From Agrypnia vestita (Eukaryota; Arthropoda; Insecta; Trichoptera; Phryganeidae), in contig JADDOH010014720.1 in assembly GCA_016648135.1 (NCBI GenBank), positions 1 through 64,000 of the forward strand: a stretch of 64,000 bases of DNA, given 5' to 3'. A program made the position numbers and the translations under genes. Of this stretch, positions 1 to 9,355 are shown one piece after another. How positions within the stretch are numbered: the first letter of the stretch is position 1; every line of letters begins with the position of its first letter. Under the pieces are notes generated by a model. That model did not search any database. It saw only the letters and a program-made list of their open reading frames with translations, and was not told the DNA's origin.

Positions 1-136
1 GCTAAAGAAATCAAGGAACCAATACTCAAAACTTTGAAGATAAAAATAATAGTTAAAAAAAACCAATAACGGTGTTAACGTAAATTGTCAATTTTTCAAA
101 TGAAGAGGACACAACAACAAAAAAACTTACAACAAA

Positions 137-300
137 TTATTCGATAATGTATTCTTTATTATTTACAATTTCTTGCCAACATTCTACAAGTTTTTCGATG
201 CCTCTGTAATAAAAACCATTTGGTCTTGATTCAAAGAAATCAAGGAATTCAAGTGAGATGTAGAAAGCGCTCACTTTTATTGACTCGACATTCCACTTTA
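137..300 (-). mobile_element. Mariner transposase C-terminal relic
   Basis: The reverse strand encodes LEFLDFFESRPNGFYYRGIE followed by KLVECWQEIVNNKEYIIE and a stop, the typical C-terminal end of mariner-family transposases. The DDD catalytic region is absent. The same tail, more decayed, makes up the tandem array at 35000-35381. Confidence 0.6.
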
Positions 301-945
301 ACCCCCAGAGTAGTGTGGCCACACGTATGTGGCAGCACGATAATCTACCATTAACAGTGTGGCTGCATGATTGTGGCGACTTTTTTTTTATATATAAATA
401 TTTAAATATTTTGCAGTACTCAGACCGCACATGTTTTGAATAATAATATTTAATCATTTTACACATAATAAAAATGAATTCAAAATGACAAAATAAGCTC
501 TCTCTATGGGGCTAGTTTTCTTTTTAAAAACTTACTAACCCTCAAATGAAACATAATAGTAATATAACATAAAAGCAAACACAATTTCTTGTAGAGCATT
601 ATAACCTCCACTAATTTTCGCGCGTATTTTAAAATTAAAAAAAACATTCACTACTTATGTTAGCATCTAAATACGCATGAAATGATACTTTGTTTATTCA
701 AGGGCACGATATAGCAAACCATATACATTTTTTTATTATTTATTAAATATTTATGTATTTTAGATCAGAATATTTTCAGAGTAGTATTATGATATTTTCA
801 GGTCATGTAAAATCACAATTATGATTGCGATTCAGATATCAGTGATTGACTCACAGTTTGTGATTATGAGCTCATCATTGCTGGATATTGTATGTATGTG
901 TATTTTGTATGTCTATGTGTGTATGATATATGTATTTTCTCACAG

Positions 946-1147
946 GTGTCTGTATTGTTTTACTTGTGGGCGAGAAAGAAAACCAGGATACGTCACAGCT
1001 GTGGACTAAAGCTGGTGAAGTCGGATTCGCACAAGATAACCGCTCTAAGGAGTAGGGATGAACATATCTGCATTGATACGGACCAGAAAAAAGGACAATT
1101 TGAGTGTAGAATCCTGGCCATCGCCCTGAAGCCATCTCAATTAAAGG
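946..1147 (+). CDS. MAO-like exon A
   Basis: The acceptor ctcacag ends at 945 and the donor is g|gtaaag at 1148. The frame starts with VSVLFYLWARKKT and ends ILAIALKPSQLKG, both alignable to MAO. Between RHSCG and LKLVKSD about 25-30 residues that carry conserved glycines in MAO are missing, with no gap in the reading frame. It ends in phase 1. Confidence 0.7.
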
Positions 1148-4100
1148 GTAAAGACGTAAAATTATTGTAAGGCGAAAAAACAGTTTTTTTATATTATTTT
1201 ATTTCAATTTGTATCAATATTATCTTAAGGCATATGTATACAGTTTGTCTGTAGGAACAAGGTGCATACTCACACAATTATATTACTATATGATATTCAC
1301 ATTTCATTATAAATTTTAACATATAATACAGCTTTTGAAATCATTTCACGATTTACATGTGTATGTATGTGCCAACAGAGATACAGATAGACCGGGAGCT
1401 CTTGAGTGAGGACGATGATCTGGAGTTGTTGTCCAGAACCTTCCACGGATCGAGAACAACTTTTACTGCAGAATATTCTGAACCATTTTGGAGGGAAAAT
1501 GGCTACAGCGGAGAAATGTTCAGCTTAGCTGGACCCATCAGGTATCTCGAGTTATATTAAATTTGTTCTGTTATATGAATTGAATAAAAGTGGAGGTTTG
1601 AAATTTAAGAATTTTTATAATTTAATGAAACACAACTTGATATACACTACTAAATACATATTTCTTTATTCAATGTGAATAAAACACCTCTACACGTTAC
1701 GGGAACAAAGTTTCCTTCCTCAGAAGATACAACATATACTAAACTAGCTGCCCGCGCGGCTTCGCACGCGTAGATTTTTAGTACATTATTTGGATCATCA
1801 TAGAATTTTCGCGAAACTTTTAGAACATTCTCCTTCCAGAACTTTCAAGAAATTTGTCGAATGTACAGGAACCTTCTAGACACATCGACACATTCTGCCA
1901 CTCAGTTTAGAACCTTACAGAATTTTCTAGAGCAGGTTTTTCCGGAACCTTCTGGACTCATTGACACAGTTGGCGCGCCTATTTTGAAACAATCTGAAGC
2001 ATTTGCGGCCTTCCAATAACAAAACAATGTGCTAGAAAGCACATTTTCGTCACTCACTCCCATCCACGCACAGCCTCCCCCACCAAACTCGCATATTTTC
2101 GATGTGACACCAAGAGCTATAACCACCGGTGCGTGGTTGTGGCTGGTTGTGGAGAAAACTTGGCGGGTAGGGAAACATGGGTTTCTTTATATATATATAT
2201 ATGTTAAATCGAAGGCTTTCACGGGTACAATATGTGTTAGTTCTAACTACTTTGGGGGTAACCTGCGTCAAATTCTGGTCGTCAGGACCAGTCGTCTGCC
2301 GACGTTTCGAACAGATCTCACTGTTCATCTTCAGGGCGCCTTGTCGATGAGCTGCTTCTTCAAAAAGCATACAACCGTTTGGGTCCGGAGCTCACCGTCA
2401 AAAGTAGTTAGAACTAACATATATATATATATATATATTGATTAAATGAACATTATATAGACTTAAAATTAACAAGGGGGTGGAATGTAGGCAGAGTAAA
2501 TAGATGTGGGGGGAGGGGGTTGTGGGGAATAATTAAGCGATTGATTATGTCAGGTTTTGTTAAGAATATATTTTCCGTTGTTATATTATGTTACGTTGGG
2601 AAAATGTTAAGAATATATTTTCCCAATTATAAAATAAATCTGACATAACCAATTGCTTAATTATTCCCTCACCATCCCCCCGCATTTCTATTTACTCCGC
2701 CTACACTCCACCCTCCTCGTTAATTTTAAGTTATATAATCTTTCGTTTAAAGCACAGATTTCTGCATTTTTCACCAATCATACAACCCGGTTTCGTAAAA
2801 ATCTAACGCTAATGTTTTAAACGAACTATTATTATTATTATATAAACCTAGTTGATACAACTGGCTCTTAGAAGGATAAACAGAAAAAATACACATAGCT
2901 ACAACGAATTTCCATTATTGATGTTAGATTTTCAAACTTATGTATAGTATTTATTGTGTGGTGTCATAAATATTATTTAAATTAAATTCTTTTCAAAAAT
3001 AGTTATGTATTTCAAATATATTCATCTTTGATTTTTGAAATGTACAATTTACTTTCAGATCAACAAACGAATGCAAATTTTGCACAACGTCAATGAAAAA
3101 AGATGAGGAAGATACGAGGATAGCACCAAAGAAGAACTCAGAAACATTTGTCATTGTTGGGAGTTTCCCTACCCGCCAAGTTTTCTCCACAACCAGCCAC
3201 AACCATCCACCGGTGGTTATGGTGGTGGATATGAGCCGGAAAAAATGCGGAATCAAAAGTTAAACTCGTGTGAAAATTGAAGAAGCTTTCCACAAATTCA
3301 AGTATAACATTTTTGAATATGGCCATCCATCCAGATGAGACGGAAATCGAAAAAATGATTATTTCGCTAGTGAGAACACCAATATGTCAAAATCTTTGCA
3401 TTAACATAATAAATATTGCGTTTTCAAAGTGATTTCTTTAAATATAAGCATAAATTTAACAAAATTAAGTGATTTTTCAAGAGTTTTATATTTTTGGCAA
3501 GTTTCACAATCGCACTGTGATTTTTTTTGCACATAAAATTTCGAATTAACGGGGGGGCCTCTATAATTCGAAATTTATTTTTCGGGTCCCTTGAATTTTG
3601 AATTAACGAGGTTTTACTGTACTATGGTTTCGAGAGGAGCAGTCCGTCTCTCTATACTGAGAGAGACTGCTCCTCTTGAAACTATAGTAGTAATTTAATA
3701 ACTCATATTGTGTGTGTGTGTGTGTATTACAAAGTTAAAATAAAACATACATATTTTAAATTCTACAGTCCATTTCGTACTTTTGTTCCCTCGCCTCTTT
3801 ATTACCCCCATCGCTTTAATTCCCTCCTTTCCATCCATCCATCCTTCCTGCGTGGCTACTTAGCGTCACGCAAACCTACAGAGCTAGTCAACACAGAAAT
3901 ATTTAAAGTTACGAGGATTATTTTACCTTTTTCTAAATGTACATACCGAAATTCGGCAAATTTGTTTTCAAAGGTGGTTGAGTATTTTTTGTTTGCATTA
4001 TAGAAAACTCTAATGCTACGAACACCGATGGAAAAGAGAGGGTGTTAGCCCAGCTAAGCAAATGTTTTGGCCGGGAAGCAGGGGCTCCTTTGAGATATCG

Positions 4101-7100
4101 GACGGAGGAACATGCCTATATTGAAATCCCCTCTGTGGGAGATTTTACTGGTGAGCTATTTAGTTTATTTTCACACTCTTTTTATTTAACTCTCTTTGTC
4201 TGTTTGTTTGTTGTGGTGGAATCTTGTAATTGATTTTTCAAGTGGATGACTATACATTATTAAACCATTTTCAACATGATTTGGTCATTATTTCGATTAA
4301 AATGAATGATTTTCCATTATTAATGCCTATGTAGCTTCAAGATTAATCAATATTAATATGAAAAAATGTTCCGATTTCAAGTTTATTAATTTTAGTCGGC
4401 AGATTCAACTCTGACATTAGGCGTCGGAATAAAATGTCACATTATTATTTAACATGGCGACTAAGAAGGATGGTTTAATGAATTATATTTTTTATAGTAA
4501 GAAAATGAAGATAAAAAAAATTGTTTTAAACTTTAAAACAGTGTGATGATGCATGGGTGATGTTAAAAAATCAATTACGAATGTATTCATAGAAAGCGTA
4601 TTGCTTACTTACCATCACGCCGTTTCACCGTGGGGATAGGCAGAGAGGATAGAGCGCCACACTTTTCTGTTCTGACATACAACTCTCACCTCATCCACAT
4701 TCATACATCTTCCCATGCAAGCTCGCCAGTTGTTGAGGCTTCTAATAGGATCATCTTCCAGAATCTGGCTAATCTGGTCAGGCCACGTCTTCCACGATCG
4801 CTCTCTCTTTCTGGCGCCATCAACACTTGCATTATACATATATCTTTCTTACCATTCTTTCCTCATTCATCCACTCAAATCTGAGTGATCCTTTTTTAAT
4901 TATGTTAATATCAGCTTTATATTCATTCCTGATATCTTCATTCTTTACTCTATCATAAACGGATTTGCCATACCATATCTAAGGGATCTCATCTCCACTA
5001 CATTCAGTATATGTACATATTCATTTCAAAATACAACAAACTTCGCTAATTATCTAATATAATAAACATAATTAATGAAATATATGAGCAATGAAGGTAT
5101 CATTGCACATACATATTTCAAATAGAATTACATACTTGAAAATGATGATCTAATATAGAATTCTTTTAATGTAGGTTTACTAAAGCTGCAAATGTTTGAT
5201 GGTAAACTGAGGAGAGTAGACTGGTCCTGTCTGGATCTCTACAATGACTGCGATCTAGATGCTGCGCTCATCTCCGGATACAAGGCCTACGTCAATATCT
5301 TGTACGCGCTGAGACCGCAGGCATGACTAAACATTTATAATAATCATTTTGTTTAAACTTATTTTTAAAAACCAGTTGTCGATATGCAATTGAATGGTGT
5401 ATTTCGAAAACGTTACGAGGCACACTTTGGTAATTGTTCAGGAGAGTGAAAAATATATCTCCTGTAAAATTTATAAAGAAAAATTTTCATGTTATGTATA
5501 TTATATGGTAGGTACAGTTGCCGGCAAACTTCTTGAAATTCTTTGGCGTAGTGGGGGAATGCGCAGAAGACAAAATTTGGGTCTCTTTGGTGGAATGGTA
5601 CATGCGCAAACTTCCCCCCACTACGCAGTAAAATTTCAAGATGTTTGCCGGCTACTGTATTAACTCTTGCATTCAAATGAAAAAAAAATCTTTTTCAAGT
5701 GTGATATATTTTGATTAAATTCACTTTTTATTATGCGGACTTGTAACGTTTTCGAAATGCATGAAGTGGGTGACAATTTTATGAGTTTCTATTGAAATAA
5801 AATACATCATTAGGTTAAAATATATATATTTATAAAATGCAAGTGACAATGAGAATCGTATAGATCTGGTTACTTCATATACATAAATATATTTCTACAT
5901 CATTTGTTGGCCATTTTAATATTTCATGGTAAAGAATGAAATGTTTTGATGGTATGTATTGGATGACTTTTCGAATATCATCTATTTTCTTCTAATGTAT
6001 TCTGCGGGGAATACTCCAGGTAGATAGAATGCCTTTTCTTAAATAATATGTGTGGTTGACAAATCTTCTTATAAATATAGAACATTGCACATATCCCGAC
6101 TTAGAAGAATCATATATAAACTCTGAAAAAACGATATATTGAAGGACATTTTACGTCTTCGAAAGACGTTTTTTCCTAAAGATTCTACAGAAAGGGAAGT
6201 TTTAAAAAAAAATAAAGTCAATAATCTCTTCATTTTTTACTCATTGCACAGTAAAATTTTGAGTATTCGTTGAGCTTCTGATGAATGATGAATACTCGAT
6301 CTTCACGTTATATAATCTCTCATTTAATATTATAAAGCATGAGCAAAATACACGTGTACCATGTACCTACGTGCAATCTTCGCCAAAGGATTTGGGTGAA
6401 ATTTCCTTATTTACATGGTTTATATGCTGTAAGCCTCTAAACTTCTTTTATAGGTTTAGATTTATAATTTTCATAATTTTATTTTCCTTTCTTTTTTTGG
6501 TTGGTAAGATTGGTATTAAACCATAATATTTTTGCTAAACAAAGTCATTTAGACTAAAATCTGAAAGAAAATCGTGTAAATAAAAAAGTAAAATTTTTTA
6601 CGTAACCACTGTCAACAGTGATCCAATGACAATAAGGGTCATTTTTCAGTCAAAACTGTCCTACGGACGCTACAACAGTGGGATCAACTTAAAACATTTT
6701 TTGTTGAATTCCTTGTATAAGAACCTATCCATTTTACATGTTTTTACATACCTACCTTGTCAGGGGCGCACCTGAAAAATAAATGAAAATTAACTTTTTG
6801 CGACCCACTTTGAAATATTTATAAGTGACTGAAATTTTATTGTACATAACTAAAACTGATATCAAAAATTACACCCATGTGTGCTCTGTGTAAACTGCAT
6901 TATCAAACATGTATAAACCTTAGTTAACAATTGTGATAAATTTAATTGTGAAATTTTTCTGAGCAAATACCGCTGCGATCGGTATATATTTTTTAATAAA
7001 AAATTAACTTCGGTCTTGCGGGTCCAGGCAATTACGTCATGCTATAAGCAATACATAGCACCATGTAAATGACGTGATAAAAACCCCGGTGGGGTGGCGT

Positions 7101-8321
7101 AAAAATTCTAAATAATTTTTGAATTCTGTAAATAAAACTTTCCGAGCTATTTTTTAGACAATTTCGCGTGCGCGAACGCGGGTTAAAAACTCTCTGTGAT
7201 TGGCTCCCGGAAATAAGCCGGGAGGTATTAACTTTGTGTATAAATTAAACTTCCGTTGGCGTACAGATTCATTCCGTTCTGTGCTTTATGCGCCGTCTGG
7301 ACCACTTCACCTGACTTTCATTCAACACCTCTGACCTCTGCTCTACCTACTGTTTTTGGATTTTGGAACCTCAACTGGACTACCTGCAACCGGATAATTC
7401 ACTTTTGTGAATTTTTAGAACAACCACTGTCAGCGGGTTTACGATTACCACTGTACAGCTTTGGTTGGTTCTGCGAGTCGAGTACGGGAGACCTGCGCAT
7501 CATATCTTCGCGTATTCTGTACGCGAACAATAATTAAGAATAAATTTTTTAAAACAAATTTATTTAAACAACACTATAATAATTTCTAAAATTTATTCTT
7601 CGTTGATAGATGCAATCTTTCTCGTCTTACATAAATATGTACATCTTCGCAACTCCAAAACATTTCATTTTGGATCTTCAATTGCTTCAAATTCTTAAGA
7701 ATAATTAAATATATCCCATTTACAGAAATGAAAAAATTGATCGTATGCGCCTTTTCTTTATAAATCCATTGGTGTACATATTTAATTAATTTTTAATATA
7801 ATTGACAGTTGCGCTCTTTCTTCTTAGGCCCGGTTGTTTCAAGTTCGATCAAAGTAAGCGGTCGATTAAAGCATAGATTTTTACGAAAACGGATCGTCTG
7901 ATTGGTGGAGAACGTAAAAATCTACGCTTTAAAAGAACGCTTACTTTAATCCAACTTGAAACAACCGGCCCTTAGGATGGCAGAATGTGTGACTGAGGAT
8001 GTATGAGTTAAATGTACACATGTTTTATTCAATAAATTTGAATAATATTTACAGGAATTTTTTAAATAATGATAGAGACCACTGGTTATTTAATTATGTT
8101 ATTACTTTAATAAATATTTATTTTAGGCAGTAACATTTGAGGACCTGGCTACGATTCTTCCCTACGTTAGCATCACAACTCGCACGCTGGAGGAAATATT
8201 ATGGTGGCACTTTGCAAGCGTCAGAAGGAATATAGGTTACACGTCCGTGAGCGTAGTGCTGCTCACGTCTGTGCTCGCTTTCATCGCGTATTCATATTTA
8301 AAAACTGGAAATATTTTTTGA
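946..8321 (+). CDS. Monoamine-oxidase-like protein, six 3' exons (gene partial at 5' end)
   Basis: Joined exons are 946-1147, 1379-1541, 3059-3162, 4004-4150, 5175-5320 and 8127-8321. They total 957 nt, 318 residues plus stop, with matching splice phases and no internal stop. Family hallmarks follow in order: VSVLFYLW (MAO EVSALWFLW), ILAIALKPSQL (MAO YVISAIPPTL), EIQID, EYSEPFWRENGYSG (MAO KEPFWRKKDYCG), AGPI, KERVLAQLSKCFG, a degenerate C-terminal flavin region, then a hydrophobic tail anchor. Active MAOs oxidise amines at the mitochondrial outer membrane. Here the covalent-flavin motif SGGC is absent, AGTETA is replaced by SCLDLY, and the GG-rich segment after the first helix is missing, so activity is doubtful. 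The N-terminal dinucleotide-binding half must lie left of the window. Homology is firm; the exact ends of exon 3 are the weakest point. It could be a pseudoenzyme or a decaying copy. Confidence 0.72.
1379..1541 (+). CDS. MAO-like exon B
   Basis: The acceptor gccaacag ends at 1378 and the donor is atcag|gtatct. It completes a Glu codon and reads EIQIDRELLSEDDD ... EYSEPFWRENGYSGEMF ... AGPI. FWR..GYSG is the clearest MAO signature in the gene. It ends in phase 2. Confidence 0.78.
1743..2178 (-). repeat. Unclassified repeat with Helitron-like CTAG end
   Basis: It starts ctagctgcccgcgcggcttc, a sequence seen in variant form at other repeat ends in this window. It contains degenerate gaaccttct / gaactttca subrepeats. 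Its last 61 bp (2118-2178, agctataaccaccggtg to gggtagggaaac) recur inverted at 3163-3226. Confidence 0.4.
2235..2419. mobile_element. 185-bp element with perfect 19-bp inverted ends
   Basis: TGTTAGTTCTAACTACTTT at 2235-2253 is perfectly inverted at 2401-2419. Inside, on the - strand, lies a hammerhead-like core: CTGAAGA (2334-2328), a 6-bp stem GAACAG/CTGTTC, GAAA (2308-2305), and the hairpin cgtc-ggca-gacg. (TA) runs border the element on both sides. Confidence 0.5.
2461..2731. mobile_element. Palindromic MITE
   Basis: The two halves are inverted copies: acttaaaattaacaaggggg at the left reappears inverted at the right end, and the inner segments (gcagagtaaatag, ggaataattaag, gttaagaatatattttcc) are mirrored too. 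No coding capacity. Confidence 0.55.
2735..2830 (+). repeat. Fragment related to 144-bp TTAG MITE
   Basis: It contains caccaatca followed by ggtttcgtaaaaatct, shared with the MITE copies at 7828-7971 and 44986-45129, but the ends are missing. Confidence 0.3.
3059..3162 (+). CDS. MAO-like exon C (tentative 3' end)
   Basis: The acceptor tttcag ends at 3058. The exon reads STNECKFCTTSMKKDEED ... SETFVIVG, where FVIVG sits at the position of MAO PAIMGF. The donor ggga|gtttcc is weak but is the one that fits the phase of exon D (phase 1). Immediately downstream begins a repeat that also occurs inverted at 2118-2178, so the donor lies at a repeat boundary. Confidence 0.5.
3163..3226 (-). repeat. 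61-bp repeat abutting MAO-like exon C
   Basis: The segment gtttccctacccgccaag onward is an inverted copy of 2118-2178 with few differences. It starts exactly where the proposed exon C donor lies. Confidence 0.5.
3400..3622. mobile_element. Pogo/Tigger-like transposon right end
   Basis: It ends gggtcccttgaattttgaat followed by taacgaggttttactgta, which on the other strand resembles a pogo-type terminal repeat (cagtaaaacctcgttaattc). A second copy lies at 10945-11176. No transposase frame remains. Confidence 0.4.
3620..3689. repeat. 70-bp near-perfect hairpin
   Basis: Arms tactatggtttcgagaggag (from 3620) and ctcctcttgaaactatagta (to 3689) pair over about 25 bp with one or two mismatches around a 20-nt spacer. 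It lies in intron C of the MAO-like gene. Confidence 0.6.
3710..3726. repeat. (TG)n microsatellite
   Basis: About eight TG units. Confidence 0.8.
4004..4150 (+). CDS. MAO-like exon D
   Basis: The acceptor attatag ends at 4003 and the donor is tttactg|gtgagc. It reads NSNATNTDGKERVLAQLSK ... YRTEEHAYIEIPSVGDFTG, equivalent to MAO KEERLKKLCELYAKVLG ... YEEKNW. The NW and following SGGC flavin-cysteine motif of MAO are not present. Confidence 0.75.
4165..4300 (+). repeat. Interspersed repeat just after exon D donor
   Basis: tttatttaactctctttgtc and tgtggtggaatcttgtaatt, followed by ggtgact-like sequence, recur at 32812-32960. Nature unknown. Confidence 0.4.
4603..4862 (-). mobile_element. LINE 3' fragment, family A copy 1
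   Basis: The reverse strand reads RKRERSWKTWPDQISQILED followed by RACMGRCMNVDEVRVVCQNR and SILSAYPHGETA stop. The same C-terminal frame occurs at 8458, 11552, 48904 and 59165, in several copies followed by a short tetranucleotide tail. Such ..RP.KTW..Q.. ends are typical of non-LTR retrotransposon ORF ends; the clade is not assigned. Confidence 0.5.
5175..5320 (+). CDS. MAO-like exon E, degenerate FAD motif
   Basis: The acceptor aatgtag ends at 5174. It reads GLLKLQMFDGKLRRVDW, then SCLDLYNDCDLDAALISGYKAY, then NILYALRPQ, aligning with MAO RIYFAGTETA..W.GYMEGAVEAGERAA.EIL but without the GTETA and GYM(D/E)GA residues. It ends in phase 0 at cag, followed by gcatga, a GC-type donor. Confidence 0.72.
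5513..5659. mobile_element. Foldback MITE
   Basis: Left arm tacagttgccggcaaacttc and right arm mirrored (tttgccggctactgta); inner tggcgtagtggggga / tccccccactacgc also pair. Length is about 147 bp. Confidence 0.6.
5660..6990. other. AT-rich intron sequence, nothing recognised
   Basis: Within the last MAO-like intron. No gene, RNA or classified repeat seen; frames here are short chance openings. Confidence 0.6.
7000..7600 (+). mobile_element. LTR-like unit (possible solo LTR)
   Basis: Order of signals: G+C-richer leader, ggctcccggaaataagccgg hairpin, TATA-like gtgtataaatt (about 7237), a C+T-rich stretch, and AATAAA at about 7541. This resembles an LTR with its own promoter and poly(A) signal. 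No TG/CA ends with target duplications were identified, so the class is uncertain. Confidence 0.3.
7828..7971. mobile_element. 144-bp MITE, TTAG target duplication
   Basis: Inverted ends ccggttgtttcaagtt / aacttgaaacaaccgg with mirrored inner arms. TTAG flanks both sides (7824-7827, 7972-7975). A second copy of the same length is at 44986-45129 in the other orientation. Confidence 0.65.
8127..8321 (+). CDS. MAO-like terminal exon F with tail anchor
   Basis: The acceptor attttag ends at 8126 and the stop TGA is 8319-8321. It codes for 64 residues. AVTFEDLATILPYVSITTRT is followed by a short amphipathic stretch, RRN, and a hydrophobic segment of about 20 residues (GYTSVSVVLLTSVLAFIA), then a short polar end. 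This is the topology of the C-terminal outer-membrane anchor of MAO A/B. Confidence 0.75.
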   Translation, partial: AVTFEDLATILPYVSITTRTLEEILWWHFASVRRNIGYTSVSVVLLTSVLAFIAYSYLKTGNIF

Positions 8322-8425
8322 GATAAATGATTTTTGTTAGATATTTTGAAAATTGCCAAAACATTATGTACATAATATAACTAATATTCTCTTTATGATT
8401 GTTTTTAATATTTTTTATGATACTA

Positions 8426-8431
8426 AATAAA
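8426..8431 (+). terminator. Poly(A) signal, MAO-like gene
   Basis: AATAAA lies about 105 nt after the stop codon of the MAO-like gene, a normal 3' UTR length. Placement is inferred from motif and distance only. Confidence 0.55.
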
Positions 8432-8457
8432 AACTGTACATTTTATAAGAGCTTGTT

Positions 8458-8722
8458 TGTTACTTACTTACTAACTATCACATTGTTTCTGTGCGGGGGT
8501 AGGCAGAGAGGATAGAGTGCCGCACTCTTCTGTCCTGACACAACTCTCGCTTCATCCGCATTCGTACATCTTTGCATACAAGCTTGATGATTGTTGAGGC
8601 TCCCAACAGGACCGTACTCCAGTATCTGTTTAATCTGGTCATGCCACGTCTGACGCGGTAAACCCCTCTTTCAGGTGCTATCAACACCTGCGTCATATAT
8701 TTTTCTTTCTTCATTCAATGTT
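8458..8722 (-). mobile_element. LINE 3' fragment, family A copy 2
   Basis: Same 3' end as at 4603-4862, with tail tacttacttactaac on the + strand and peptide ending CQDRRVRHSILSAYP. Lies in the gap between the two convergent genes. Confidence 0.45.
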
Positions 8723-8965
8723 CAAAGGAAAAATATTTGCATTATTGTTTTTTATAGAATTAAGTTTGATTAAATTAATACAAGTCGGAAATTAAAATAC
8801 AGTAATTTTTATTCAGATTGTGATAATTATAATTTAAAATTAATAAAAATAATATTGCAATCTAAATAACTTATTTTATACATTTCAAATTAAAAATATA
8901 AAAAAACCTTATCACAGTTATTTCTTAACAACACAAAAATACATGTATTTAAAACATTAGAAATA

Positions 8966-8971
8966 TTTATT
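8966..8971 (-). terminator. Candidate poly(A) signal, takeout-like gene
   Basis: TTTATT on the + strand reads AATAAA on the - strand, about 235 nt past the stop codon. The region is AT-rich, so a chance match is possible. Confidence 0.35.
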
Positions 8972-9203
8972 TGTACACATTCTAAATAATTCACATTTTA
9001 ATACTAACATCTTACTTCTGAAAATGTTGTACAGAGGTCAGATAGTAAAAAATAATAATTCTCGTTTAAAACCACTAAAGGTTGGACAAGTTTATAAAAA
9101 GATTTGCTTCAGTGGTTAGGTGAACATTTGTAAAGTGAATTATTGACTTGTTATAAAAGTAGTAGTAACACTCAGATAAATTAAGAGGTGATGCGTATTT
9201 GGT

Positions 9204-9355
9204 TTAAGGCTTGAGCCAGACATCGATGGGTATCTTTACGAAGGCACTGTTGAGTAGCAGTTTGAAGTGTTTGGAGATGCTCTGCGCGGCGGCTGGCTTC
9301 ATTTCTTCAATGATTTCATTGGCGTTGTTGTTTAGGAACTGGTTCATCGCCTCGC
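9204..9355 (-). CDS. Takeout-like terminal exon 5
   Basis: The acceptor attccag precedes 9355 and the stop TAA is complementary to 9204-9206. It reads GEAMNQFLNNNANEIIEEMK, then PAAAQSISKHFKLLLNSAFV, then KIPIDVWLKP. The N-N-N and terminal P.D.W pattern is the second conserved takeout motif. Confidence 0.92.

Larger units (their letters stand above)
5321..8126 (+). other. GC-AG intron of the MAO-like gene
   Basis: The exon-intron junction is ccgcag|gcatga and the intron ends ttttag. No GT donor fits the reading frame nearby. The first codons of the retained intron would be GCA TGA, giving an immediate stop. Confidence 0.5.

Noticed and set aside
2029..2445. 138-codon + strand frame
   Set aside because: It crosses two unrelated repeats and a (TA) run; chance opening.
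3710..4003. 97-codon + strand frame before exon D
   Set aside because: It lies in the intron, starts in a microsatellite and shows no family motif; exon D uses another frame.
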